From Longimonas halophila (lineage in GTDB: Bacteria; Bacteroidota; Rhodothermia; Rhodothermales; Salinibacteraceae), in assembly GCF_002554705.1 (NCBI RefSeq), contig NZ_PDEP01000016.1:1-64000 (forward strand): DNA of 64,000 nt. Direction: 5' to 3'. A program made the translations under genes and the position numbers. Below, in pieces: positions 50,029 through 58,429 of the stretch. The notes beneath the pieces are model-generated. The model did no database searches and was not told the DNA's origin. It was given only the letters and a program-made list of their open reading frames with translations. Position 1 is the stretch's first letter. Each line of letters begins with the position of its first letter.

Positions 50029-52398
50029 TTAATTAGGCGGGGCATTTGTGTTGATGTGCTGCAAGGCCGCTTCGAGATACCGGTCACGTCCCTCAGCAAC
50101 GCTCTGGCGCGTAGGCTGTATCGGGATCGTCGGCTGGATGCCAATGCGATGGTGCTGCGATCTGTCGTGCTTCAGGACGCGCATGCCGGTCCACCTAATA
50201 CGGTAATTGCCGGGAAGCGAGAACGGGTTCACGTTGCCGTTGGCGCCTGCCGTGGGGCCGCCAATGATCGCGCCCAGCTCATAGTGCTCCACAATGCCCA
50301 GAATGCTCTCGGCGAAGCTGATAGCCTCTGCATCCGTAAGAAAGGCCACGGCACCGCCAATGGTGGGCGTCTGGGGCGTAAGCTGCCAGCGTCCGCTCGT
50401 GTCGTAGCCAACGCGCCGTTCCTGGTCGGGGTAGATGAGTTGGGGCACCTGCCACCGTGGCGACTGCAGGGTGTCGGACGTCAGGTGACGCAGCACCTGC
50501 TGGTTGCCGGTTTCCGGATAGCCGCGCATGTCAAACACCACACCGCGCGCTGCAGCCAGCTGGTCCATCTGCTGCTGAACGGCTGAAGGCCCTACGCGGG
50601 TCAAGTCAACGTAGTACACGCCCGGATCGATTTCTTCGATGCCATCAGGGCGAGGCTGCTGCACCGGACGGTCGGTGTTGCGCGGGACGGTGCACGTGGT
50701 CGTGCTACCGTCGTCAATGCGCTGCACCGAAAGGGTGACCTCGGTGCCGCGGGGGCCGCGTGCAAATCCACTCAGCGCCCGGTGCTCGGTCCACTGCGGC
50801 GAGCCTGATATGTACGTCTTGCGCGTGCTAATGACATCTGCGCTCGGCGTGCCGTCTACGGCGGTGATGACATCGCCCGGACGGATGCAGGGCGTCTCGG
50901 CCTCCTGCAACGAATCGCTCACAGCAGCGACCACGACCTGCTCATCAATCCAATCTACGCGAAGCGGCAGCCCAGCGCGGTTTTGCACGAGCGGATGAAA
51001 AACGCGTCCGTGTCCATCATCGAGTTCGGCCACCATGCGCTGCATCACCCGGAGCCGGGCCAGTGGGGTATCGGCATCCCGCATGGCGCGCAGCGTACGT
51101 GGAAGCATGCCCTCCCAGTCCGTATCCACCACGTCGAAGTAGGGGTAGAAGTGCTGCATCACGTTCCACGCCATCACAACAGCGGCCATGTGTGTGGCCC
51201 GGTCGCTGCTTAAGGCGGCGTCAGAGGCGCCGTTGGCAAGGAGCGTGTTGAGACGTGCGGGCGCTGGAGCATCGCCTGGGCGCAGCGTTTGCTCATCGCG
51301 GCTGTAGAGCGCAAGGGGCATCTGCACCGCAAGTCCGCGACCAATGAGCTTGTTGATGACCGCTCCGGCATCAGGGCGCGCGTCGAAGAGGGGTTCTGCG
51401 ACGGAAGCTGGCGGCGGCGAGGCGATGTGCATAGCCTGGTCGCCCTGCACCGAACGTTCGTCAACGGTAGTCACTTCGTAGTCTGACCGGTTGCCCCAGT
51501 TCGGGGGCATCTCTCCGGTATCGCCGGCTTCAAACCCGGCATTGAGAAGCGGAACCGGTGTCCAGGCGGAATCGGGGTGCGAGCGCACGTGCAGTTGTAC
51601 GTTGTCGAACCAGGCTTCCCCCTCCCCGACCAGTATGCCTCCTATCGTAATATGCGTGGCATCGTCGGCGACCGGGCCGGTAATCGTATAAGTATTCCAG
51701 CTGGACGCAGTGATGGGGCGATCTCCCATATTGTCAAAGAAGCCGCGCTGTTGGTTGCGGCGATCTACGCCGAGCAAGAGCCGCGCCTGGTTGGCGCTCC
51801 CATCGACATCAGCCCGCACATCGGCTCGGAGGCGAATTTGCTTGCCCCGATGCGTCGTAGCACCGATGCTCCGCATCCCTATTCCAAACTGGGGGCCGTC
51901 GTCGCTCTCCAACGCGCGGTTGAGGCGGACGCTCTTGTATGATCCTGGGTTGCCGAGCCCGATGCCTCGATGCTGCCACGCCACCAGGCGGAGTCCGGCG
52001 GTGTCGGGCGGGGTGAGCATGTCGGGCGGATTCGGAGGCGTTGCGCCCGCTTCGTAGAGTTGCACGGTGGGCGCAATCGGCGCAAACAACGTGTGCAGGC
52101 GCTCGCGCAGCACATCGGGAGTGGGCGCGTCGTACACATGGCGCACACCATGCACCACGAAGCGATCCCAGTCAAGTTCAGCAGCGGCATCGCTCGGGTG
52201 GAAGAAGCGGACGTATCCGTACAGCCGCGCAAACGCTTCTACGTTGGCAATCGCGCCCGAGGAATCGGCTGACGCACGCGGTGCATCGGGGGCGGTATCG
52301 GCGGGAGACTGCATTCCCAGCAGGGCAAGGCTGCCTGCAAGAAGCGCGCATGTGCAAACGAACGTGAGGAAGCGCGTAGAGGTGGAACGTTCAATCAT
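50029..52398 (-). CDS. S41-family peptidase with N-terminal accessory domain
   Basis: A 789-residue secreted peptidase. A signal peptide (FLTFVCTCALLAGSLALLGM) is followed by an N-terminal region (about residues 50-330) including a jelly-roll-like carbohydrate-binding-type stretch (GSANQARLLLGVDR ... EGEAWFDNVQLHV). A PDZ-like stretch (PCIRPGDVITAVDGTPSADV, about 520) precedes the S41 catalytic core: GVVFDMRGYPETG (about 635), AFLTDAEAISFAESILGIVE (candidate Ser nucleophile in the SFAE motif, about 700) and IIGGPTAGANGNVNPF. It probably acts in the periplasm or at the surface; substrate unknown. The start MIERSTS is preferred to one 11 codons earlier. Confidence 0.82.
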   Translation of the reverse strand: MIERSTSTRFLTFVCTCALLAGSLALLGMQSPADTAPDAPRASADSSGAIANVEAFARLYGYVRFFHPSDAAAELDWDRFVVHGVRHVYDAPTPDVLRERLHTLFAPIAPTVQLYEAGATPPNPPDMLTPPDTAGLRLVAWQHRGIGLGNPGSYKSVRLNRALESDDGPQFGIGMRSIGATTHRGKQIRLRADVRADVDGSANQARLLLGVDRRNQQRGFFDNMGDRPITASSWNTYTITGPVADDATHITIGGILVGEGEAWFDNVQLHVRSHPDSAWTPVPLLNAGFEAGDTGEMPPNWGNRSDYEVTTVDERSVQGDQAMHIASPPPASVAEPLFDARPDAGAVINKLIGRGLAVQMPLALYSRDEQTLRPGDAPAPARLNTLLANGASDAALSSDRATHMAAVVMAWNVMQHFYPYFDVVDTDWEGMLPRTLRAMRDADTPLARLRVMQRMVAELDDGHGRVFHPLVQNRAGLPLRVDWIDEQVVVAAVSDSLQEAETPCIRPGDVITAVDGTPSADVISTRKTYISGSPQWTEHRALSGFARGPRGTEVTLSVQRIDDGSTTTCTVPRNTDRPVQQPRPDGIEEIDPGVYYVDLTRVGPSAVQQQMDQLAAARGVVFDMRGYPETGNQQVLRHLTSDTLQSPRWQVPQLIYPDQERRVGYDTSGRWQLTPQTPTIGGAVAFLTDAEAISFAESILGIVEHYELGAIIGGPTAGANGNVNPFSLPGNYRIRWTGMRVLKHDRSQHHRIGIQPTIPIQPTRQSVAEGRDRYLEAALQHINTNAPPN

Positions 52399-52431
52399 GG
52401 GATACAGAAAACGTATTAGAGAATTGAGCAC

Positions 52432-52709
52432 GATACATAGTAAACGCAGGCAACATGTGCACTGTTACAACTGCGGGCGAGACGAGACGTGGGCCCCGTT
52501 CATCTGCGGTGCGGGAGCCGCTGGGTCGCGCGGATCAGGGGCAGGGGCGAAGCGCGCGCTGGCGCCCGTTTGCGTCTCTCGTACGATTGGCTTCGCACCG
52601 CTACGCCGCTTCGTTTCCTGCGCAACGCCCGCTCTTGAAGCACGTTACGGCAGACAACGCTACAGAACATAATTTCTGCTGTCCACACCCCACGTTTCCG
52701 AAGTGCTCC
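52432..52709. other. Intergenic region between the S41 peptidase and a small gene
   Basis: About 280 bases between divergent genes; no recognisable feature beyond ordinary sequence that should hold both promoters. Confidence 0.4.
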
Positions 52710-53033
52710 ATGAGTCAGAAGGATGGTTCCTCCAATACTCCGCTGCCCTCTGAATCCAACCGCACCCCGGTGCGGGGCCAACAGTTTACCAGCAAGCAAC
52801 TCGCAGTTGATGGAAAGCATTTCGAGGACTGTGAATTCGACGCCTGCACGTTTGTCTACAGCGGGGGCGTTCCACCCAACTTCGTGCGCTGTGAGTTTGC
52901 CGCGCCGCACTTCGTATTCAAAGGAGCCGCGCAGCGCACCATACAACTGATGAGCGCCATCTATAACGGCATTGACCCGCGCATCATTGAGATGACGTTC
53001 GATGAGATCCGCAAGGAGCCGCGCTCCAAGTAG
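52710..53033 (+). CDS. Small conserved hypothetical protein
   Basis: A 107-residue protein. The N-terminal 30 residues are polar and low-complexity. The rest (QLAVDGKHFEDCEFDACTFV, then YSGGVPPNFVRCEFAAPHFV and GAAQRTIQLMSAIYNGIDPR) contains repeating xFxxCxF units reminiscent of pentapeptide-like turns, and looks like a compact family seen in many Gram-negative bacteria, of unknown function. No signal peptide or membrane segment. The stop codon is followed after only 5 bases by a MITE-1 left end. Confidence 0.6.
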   Translation: MSQKDGSSNTPLPSESNRTPVRGQQFTSKQLAVDGKHFEDCEFDACTFVYSGGVPPNFVRCEFAAPHFVFKGAAQRTIQLMSAIYNGIDPRIIEMTFDEIRKEPRSK

Positions 53034-53038
53034 TATAC

Positions 53039-53099
53039 GGTAGTGGATAGACGCTGAGGGATAGCTCCTCTGATAAAAAACCTTTCCTGAAGCGAACAC
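53039..53099 (+). mobile_element. MITE-1 left-end fragment
   Basis: GGTAGTGGATAGACGCTGAG, then CTCTGATAAAAAACC and TTTCCTGAAGCGAAC, match the left 60 bases of the family. This copy shows the best-preserved left terminus in the window. The right part is lost. Confidence 0.6.
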
Positions 53100-53310
53100 A
53101 TCGCATGAATAAACGACAGCCCTCTCGTTGCATGGCTCCACTGTGCAACGTGTGCCATGCCGGGACATTACCCTTCGCGCTCCTCCGTCTCGCCGTTCTT
53201 ACCTAACATCACGCCAGGCACTCTCTTTCATAAGAATCACACATACAGATTCCTAAAAAGGGGAGACGGTCTGGAATGTGAGCTTGTTTGTGCTCGTCTA
53301 ATACAAAAAT

Positions 53311-53970
53311 GTGTGGGCTTCGGCCTGCGCCGTCTTGCAGGCCACCGCCAGAGCTCCAGTATCCTCCGCCACAGCATTCCCTGACACTGTGCCGCCTGAT
53401 GTCTCGCCTAATGCGACCGATGAGGCTCTCATTGCTGCAGTGCAGGCAGGCGACACCGGAGCCTTTCGGTATCTGGTGGAGCGCTACGAGTCCGTGGTAG
53501 CTGCTACCGTGATTGGTATGCTGGGACCGGGCCCGCAGGCTGATGACGTGGGGCAAGAAACGATGATTCGCCTGTATCGCTCGCTCGACCAGTTTGAGGG
53601 GGCGGCTCGCCTCAAAACGTATGTGACACGCATCGCCATCAATGTCTCAATCGATGCACTCCGCGCTCGCAAGCGGCGTCAGAATCGCTTGCAGAGTCGT
53701 GACGCTGAGCGTCCGCCCGATGAGCCCGTCGGACATGCAAACCGTACGGTGGAGCGTCGAGAGCAGAAGCGTTTGGTGCAGCAAGCGGTGCGCCAGTTGG
53801 ATACGCCGTACCGCGCGGTAGTCGTGCTGCGGTTGCTCGATGGCTACTCTACGCAGGAAACAGCAGACATCTTGGAGATACCCTACGGAACGGTGCTTTC
53901 GCGCTTGCATCGTGCCAAGAAGCGCCTCGCCGACCGGCTACGCCCCCTCTTGGATGCGGATCGTCCTTAG
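53311..53970 (+). CDS. ECF-type RNA polymerase sigma factor
   Basis: A 219-residue sigma-70 family factor of the ECF class. Region 2: DEALIAAVQAGDTGAFRYLV to DDVGQETMIRLYRSLDQFEG and LKTYVTRIAINVSIDALRAR, binding the -10 region and core enzyme. Region 4: LDTPYRAVVVLRLLDGYSTQ and EIPYGTVLSRLHRAKKRLAD, binding the -35 region. The frame before about residue 36 is not family-like; a GTG at 53389 is an alternative start. It heads a five-gene run in one direction (spacings 57, 42, 32 and 55 bases) with an anti-sigma-like protein next, so it is likely to control itself and these genes. Confidence 0.9.
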   Translation: MWASACAVLQATARAPVSSATAFPDTVPPDVSPNATDEALIAAVQAGDTGAFRYLVERYESVVAATVIGMLGPGPQADDVGQETMIRLYRSLDQFEGAARLKTYVTRIAINVSIDALRARKRRQNRLQSRDAERPPDEPVGHANRTVERREQKRLVQQAVRQLDTPYRAVVVLRLLDGYSTQETADILEIPYGTVLSRLHRAKKRLADRLRPLLDADRP

Positions 53971-54027
53971 GAGAAGCCCTTGCAAAACCTGAATACGTCT
54001 TTACGACCTTCTGACTCCCATACCGCA

Positions 54028-54486
54028 ATGAAGAACCGGCATCGCTATCTCATTGAACAGGCGCTGGATGACACCCTCTCATCCAACGAGCGCGAAGAAC
54101 TCGACCGGCTGCTGCGTGACCATCCGCATCTGCAGCGCCACCTGCATGAAGAGCAGGCGGTGCACACGCTCATGAGCCAGTCTGCACCAGACGCGTTCGA
54201 GGACGGATTTGCCGAACGCACCATGAGCCGCCTGAATCGTGAGCTTATGACAGCGGAAGAGCACGCACCGGCTTCGGGCTCTGCTTCCCCCACGGTCTGG
54301 GGTGAACTCACCGCGGGAATGGAGCTTCTGCTTCGGCGGTTCGGAGCCGTACCCGCATCGGCGGTGCTGGCGCTGGCCCTCTACAACGTCTACGCTGGAC
54401 CTCCGCTTGAGGCAACAAGCACCACGCTTGTGGAGCGCCTTTTCGGCTTGCCTCCCATCGCTGTCGAGCTGCTACTGGCCCTCTGA
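54028..54486 (+). CDS. Anti-sigma-like membrane protein without zinc motif
   Basis: A 152-residue protein directly after the ECF sigma gene. Its N-terminal part (HRYLIEQALDDTLSSNEREE and LDRLLRDHPHLQRHLHEEQA) has the shape of anti-sigma N-terminal domains, but lacks the Hx3Cx2C zinc motif. A hydrophobic segment (VPASAVLALALYNVYAGPP, residues about 110-128) suggests one membrane span, and the tail (VERLFGLPPIAVELLLAL) is hydrophobic. By position and shape it should hold the sigma factor at the membrane; no sequence motif proves this. A TTG upstream of the Met is the only other start candidate. Confidence 0.6.
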   Translation: MKNRHRYLIEQALDDTLSSNEREELDRLLRDHPHLQRHLHEEQAVHTLMSQSAPDAFEDGFAERTMSRLNRELMTAEEHAPASGSASPTVWGELTAGMELLLRRFGAVPASAVLALALYNVYAGPPLEATSTTLVERLFGLPPIAVELLLAL

Positions 54487-54528
54487 TCTCCCCCTCTCCT
54501 CTGAATATCCCTCGTACGGTCCGTTGCT

Positions 54529-55014
54529 ATGTCTTCTTTATTTTCTGGACTCCGCTCCCTCTGGAAGCCCGCACTTCTTCTGCTGGGCACGTTCGTGCTG
54601 GGCGGACTCGTAGGGGGGTTGCTCGTGGGAGCGGTCGTCAAGAACCGCGTGGAAACCATTCGCAGCCTGCGCACGGCTGATGGATTTACCGAGCACATGC
54701 TCAACGCCATCGAGCCAACCTCGGCACAGCGCGACACGCTGCGTCCACTACTGCGCGAGGCAGGGAGCGATATTGAGCAGATGACCCGTCAGACGCGCAC
54801 CCAGATGCGCGCTCGTGTCGATACCCTCTGGCAGGACATGCGCCCGCACCTCACGCCCGAACAGCGTAGAGAGCTACGCCGCATGCGCCAGCGGTTCCAA
54901 AATCGACGATCCGGGCTTTCATCCGACGGACCCGTCCGCAGGGAGCATTTCGGTTTCATGTATTCATCACAAAACGATGAAATGCAGGCGCCGAACGCCT
55001 CGTCTAATCCATGA
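54529..55014 (+). CDS. Membrane-anchored LTxxQ protein (CpxP/Spy/CnrX-like)
   Basis: A 161-residue protein with one N-terminal membrane segment (ALLLLGTFVLGGLVGGLLVG AVV, residues about 15-37) and a helical periplasmic domain with two LTxxQ-type motifs (PTSAQ about 63, LTPEQ about 108), as in the Spy/CpxP family of metal or stress-sensing chaperones. Residues between are strongly charged helix (RQTRTQMRARVDTLWQDMRP). In related systems such a protein is the sensor regulating an ECF sigma/anti-sigma pair (for example CnrX/CnrY/CnrH). Here it is third in the cluster, which makes that role plausible but unproven. Confidence 0.72.
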   Translation: MSSLFSGLRSLWKPALLLLGTFVLGGLVGGLLVGAVVKNRVETIRSLRTADGFTEHMLNAIEPTSAQRDTLRPLLREAGSDIEQMTRQTRTQMRARVDTLWQDMRPHLTPEQRRELRRMRQRFQNRRSGLSSDGPVRREHFGFMYSSQNDEMQAPNASSNP

Positions 55015-55046
55015 ATCGCGTTGAAACCATTCAATCTCTGTTTGCC

Positions 55047-56039
55047 ATGACCACCCAAACGGCTACGCACGCTCCTGCTGTTTGTCGTTCTTCAATCCTC
55101 TTCCGTACGTGGCCGCCCCTTTTGGCTTTGGGGATGGCCGTCCTTCTTCTTGTGGGATGCGACACCGTTGCCTCAGAGCAAGCGGACCCCGAGCCTCCGG
55201 CATCGAACACGCTCGTCGAGATGCTAAACGCCGAGCTTGAGCTTACCGCCGCGCAGCAGCATTCATTGCGTGAGCACGATGAATCGGTTTCGCTATCTGC
55301 GTTCGGCAGGTTCACCAACGAAACGCCCAGCGATGCCGCTCCAGGCGTGCTGTGGACGGTGGCGGCTGACTTGCACGAGACGCTTACCGATGCGCAAAAA
55401 GAGCGCCTCTTCGAAAGAAACCGCGCCTTGCGCCGCGAACTGCGCTCTGAGATGCGCGACGGCCCACGCGGGGCAGCCTGGAGCCGCCTGCCTCGGGGCG
55501 TGCGCCAGGTCCTGCGCAAGTCGCTTACCGATGCCCAACAGGAAGAGCTGCGCGCGCTACACCGCGAGCTGCGCAGCGCCATCCGTGATGCGCGCAATCA
55601 GTTGCAGGAAGGCACCCTCAGTCCTGAGCAATTCCGCACCAACGTGCAGGAGCTGCGTACCGGTTTTCGTGAGGATGCGCGCGCTGTGCTTACCGACGCG
55701 CAACGTGAACGCATTCAGGCGATCCGAGAAGCCGCCGCCGAGCGACGTGCCGAGCGAACGGCCGCCCGCACCACGGTGCTGAACTTGACCGATGCCCAGC
55801 AAGAAGCAATCGGCACAGCGCGGCAAGACACCCGTGAGCGCATCCGCACAATTCGTATCGAGCAGATCAGCGGCGCGCGTGACCGGGACGAAGCCCGTCA
55901 GGCCATCCGCGACGTGCGATCTGCAATGCACGAAACACTGCGCGAGACACTTACCGATGTCCAGTACGAGACTATCCGACTTCACCGCAGCCTTGTGCTC
56001 CGGGTACGGGCCCGCCTTGTCAACGAACGCCGCGGGTAA
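55047..56039 (+). CDS. Lipoprotein with seven LTxxQ motifs
   Basis: A 330-residue predicted lipoprotein (LLLVGC, Cys 38). The mature part is almost wholly charged helix, punctuated by LTxxQ-type motifs: LTAAQ (66-70), LTDAQ (113-117), LTDAQ (160-164), LSPEQ (191-195), LTDAQ (215-219), LTDAQ (247-251) and LTDVQ (302-306). Spy/CpxP proteins normally carry two, so this is like several such units in a row. Probable role: periplasmic or outer-membrane chaperone, or metal or stress sensor. The start MTTQTATH is chosen for the lipoprotein signal; the reading frame is open 12 codons upstream and overlaps the preceding gene. Confidence 0.72.
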   Translation: MTTQTATHAPAVCRSSILFRTWPPLLALGMAVLLLVGCDTVASEQADPEPPASNTLVEMLNAELELTAAQQHSLREHDESVSLSAFGRFTNETPSDAAPGVLWTVAADLHETLTDAQKERLFERNRALRRELRSEMRDGPRGAAWSRLPRGVRQVLRKSLTDAQQEELRALHRELRSAIRDARNQLQEGTLSPEQFRTNVQELRTGFREDARAVLTDAQRERIQAIREAAAERRAERTAARTTVLNLTDAQQEAIGTARQDTRERIRTIRIEQISGARDRDEARQAIRDVRSAMHETLRETLTDVQYETIRLHRSLVLRVRARLVNERRG

Positions 56040-56094
56040 ATGGGCAGGTCGGCCCATCCCTCACGCATGCCTACCTCAAGATTCCTGACACTCA

Positions 56095-57531
56095 ATGTTT
56101 GCGCCACGATTTCCCGTTCATAATGTCAGCCGTTCGGGCGTTTTTCTCGCTCTTTGCATAGGAGTGTTGGTAGGATGCGCAGGACCGAGTCCAGCCAGTA
56201 CGCAGCCGCCCGATGACGACTCGCCTGCTAAGGCTGATCCTTTCGAGATGGCCCGATCCTACGCGGAAGCGAAAGCTGGTGATGCCCTTCTGATCTGGGA
56301 AGACGGCGAACTGGTTGTAGAGGACTACACAAACGGCTACCGGGCCAACGATCCTCACATACTGGCCAGTGGCACCAAAACGTTAACGGGACTGATGGCT
56401 CTGGCCGCTGCAGAGGATGGACTGCTTTCGCTGGATGAACCCGTTGCGGCTTCCGTGCCGTCGTGGACCGAGGATCCCCAAAAGTCGCAGATCACCATTC
56501 GGCAGCTGCTCCAGCTTACGAGTGGGTTGGAAACGCGCATCGGGCGCGCCCCGAGCTTTCAAGAGGCCCTGCAAACGCCGCTCGTGCATGCGCCAGGGGA
56601 ATCCTTCCGCTACGGTCCCACCGCTTTTCAAGTGTTTGGCGCGGTCTTAGCAGAGAAACTGGACAGCGAATCCCCCGAGGCCTACCTCACCCGGCGACTG
56701 CTGGAACCGATTGGCGCTCAATCGCCAACCTGGGGACGCACGGACGGTGACATCAACTTGGGCAGCGGGGCACGTACCACCGCGCGCAACTGGCTGCGAT
56801 TCGGGCGGCTGCTCTTGGGCAACGGGACGTTCGAGGGCGAGGTCGTGGTCGCACGCGACGTGCTTACGCCCCTTACAATACCGACGGAGGCCGGTCCCGG
56901 ATACGGGCTGTCGGTCTGGCTGAATGCCCCGGTAGATCCCGCCGCTTCTTTCTTCGAGTACGCACCGCGCGACGTGGCCCCCGATGGACCTGAAGGCATG
57001 ATTTATGCCGACGGGCCCAACGACCTCTTCATGGCTGCCGGGCTCAACAACCAGCGCCTGTTCGTTATCCCATCGCGCGAGATGGTGGTGGTGCGGCTCG
57101 GACGCCGTGACCGGACGTGGCACGACGGCGAGTTTCTGGCTCGACTGCTGAACGGCGAAGCATACGAGGGGGCGAATGAGGGGGCCAGCAACAGACAAGG
57201 TCCGCAGCAACGTGAGCGGGCGGCAGCGTTCGTCGTTCGCTGCCAAATGGCAACACTCGATTCCACGCTGTCCCTAACGGATGCGCAAACCGAGGCCATC
57301 CGACCGATCGTTCAACGGCGGACCGAGGAGCTGTTCGAACTGCGACAGCGGCGTGCATCGATGGAGCCGCTGAATCGACGCGAAAAACGCCGACTCGGGC
57401 GCGCACTCCGTCGGGTGATGCGCGAAACCGATGCAGCCATCCGCTCGCGCTTAACTTCTGAACAAGCAGCGGTCTACGAGACGTTTCGCGAGGAGCAGCG
57501 CGAGACTTTGCTCCGACAACGCAGTGAGTGA
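56095..57531 (+). CDS. Serine hydrolase (beta-lactamase/PBP fold) fused to an LTxxQ domain
   Basis: A 478-residue predicted lipoprotein (VLVGC, Cys 28). Residues about 50-355 form a class C beta-lactamase/D,D-peptidase-like hydrolase: SxxK motif SGTK (92-95, nucleophile Ser 92), ITIRQLLQLTSGLE after it, the Tyr of YGPTA (about 174) as second motif, and no clear KTG. The last 90 residues are a helical segment with LTDAQ (395-399) and LTSEQ (454-458), as in Spy/CpxP proteins. This joins a possible peptidoglycan or peptide hydrolase to the motif shared by the two upstream genes. It is fifth in the cluster and most likely acts in the periplasm. Substrate unknown. Confidence 0.75.
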   Translation: MFAPRFPVHNVSRSGVFLALCIGVLVGCAGPSPASTQPPDDDSPAKADPFEMARSYAEAKAGDALLIWEDGELVVEDYTNGYRANDPHILASGTKTLTGLMALAAAEDGLLSLDEPVAASVPSWTEDPQKSQITIRQLLQLTSGLETRIGRAPSFQEALQTPLVHAPGESFRYGPTAFQVFGAVLAEKLDSESPEAYLTRRLLEPIGAQSPTWGRTDGDINLGSGARTTARNWLRFGRLLLGNGTFEGEVVVARDVLTPLTIPTEAGPGYGLSVWLNAPVDPAASFFEYAPRDVAPDGPEGMIYADGPNDLFMAAGLNNQRLFVIPSREMVVVRLGRRDRTWHDGEFLARLLNGEAYEGANEGASNRQGPQQRERAAAFVVRCQMATLDSTLSLTDAQTEAIRPIVQRRTEELFELRQRRASMEPLNRREKRRLGRALRRVMRETDAAIRSRLTSEQAAVYETFREEQRETLLRQRSE

Positions 57532-57954
57532 CAGAGCGGTAGCGACTAAGAGCCTGTTTGGGTTCTTGACGGCGAAAGCGAGCGCCGCTGTGGCGGGAAC
57601 CATTCGCCGTTTGAGGGCGAACTCACTCCGCTAACGCATCCCTCCATTGGGGCATGGATCCTAGATCGTCTGCCGACCGCTGTCGGCATCCGTCTGGGAT
57701 GACGGTGTAGGGGCATAAACAAGCATTTCTGCATGTTCAACAGCGATCAGATGTATACCACAACGCATACTCAGAGTGTCCTGGTACCGACAACTGTCGG
57801 TAGAGGAAATGCTCCTGGGGCCAAAATAAGAAATCGAAACAGGTCTTCAGGGGTAGACCAAGTGTTGGTTCTTCGCGCAAGAGACGCACGCTGTGGTCGG
57901 AGCGAGACAGAGAACGTGCAGAGAACATACTGGGCGAGTGGGTGCGGTGCAGCC
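57532..57954. other. Intergenic region largely occupied by a MITE-2-type element
   Basis: About 420 bases without a convincing gene. After a short MITE-1 terminus-like sequence (57539-57551), the MITE-2-type element covers 57549-57847; within it are two CCGAC-type hairpins (57672-57687 and 57785-57802). Confidence 0.6.
57549..57847 (-). mobile_element. MITE-2-type element, 299 bp
   Basis: Left end AGAGCCTGTTTGGGTTCTTG then ACGGCGAAAGCGAGC, right end CCAAAATAAGAAATCGAAAC then AGGTCTT: the same termini and orientation as 32432-33623. The interior differs from the compact copy and has no gene, but contains two near-perfect hairpins with CCGAC/GTCGG arms. Confidence 0.65.
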
Positions 57955-58371
57955 CTACGCAATCAGGATGTCGTCGTGGACGGTCTCGTCGCGCACCGTG
58001 CCGGGCTCCTCGGCGTCGATCTGCTCTTTGGGGTTGTTATTTTTGCCGACGAGGACGATGTTGGGCGTGTGGGCTTCCGCCTCTTCGGGCGTCATTTCGG
58101 CGTACGCAATCACGATCACCTGGTCGCCCTTTGCGGCAAGGCGCGCTGCAGGACCGTTCAAGCATACCGTGCGTGAGCCGGGGTCGGCGGCAATCGTATA
58201 GGTTTCAAGCCGTGCGCCGTTGTTCACGTTGACCACCTGCACCTTCTCGTGCGGCAGAATGCCCGCCGCATCCAGCAGCTCCTGGTCGATCGTAATTGAC
58301 CCTTCATAGTAGAGGTCGGCTTCGGTAACGCGGAGCCGGTGCAGCTTCGACTTGAACATCGTGACGGTCAT
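57955..58371 (-). CDS. panD: Aspartate 1-decarboxylase
   Basis: A 138-residue pyruvoyl enzyme making beta-alanine from aspartate for pantothenate synthesis. MTVTMFKSKLHRLRVTEADL then YYEGSITIDQ matches PanD at its normal start; self-cleavage is expected between Gly24 and Ser25 (EGS), generating the pyruvoyl group. NGARLETYTIAADPGSRTVC then LNGPAARLAAKGDQVIVIAY is also typical. The C-terminus is longer and acidic (EPGTVRDETVHDD). It lies 58 bases downstream of panC on the same strand, forming a panCD operon. Confidence 0.94.
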   Translation of the reverse strand: MTVTMFKSKLHRLRVTEADLYYEGSITIDQELLDAAGILPHEKVQVVNVNNGARLETYTIAADPGSRTVCLNGPAARLAAKGDQVIVIAYAEMTPEEAEAHTPNIVLVGKNNNPKEQIDAEEPGTVRDETVHDDILIA

Positions 58372-58429
58372 ACAGGGGGCGCGGGTCGGTCAGCGTAAAA
58401 CGAGGACGGATCCTGGCAGGCGGATGCGG

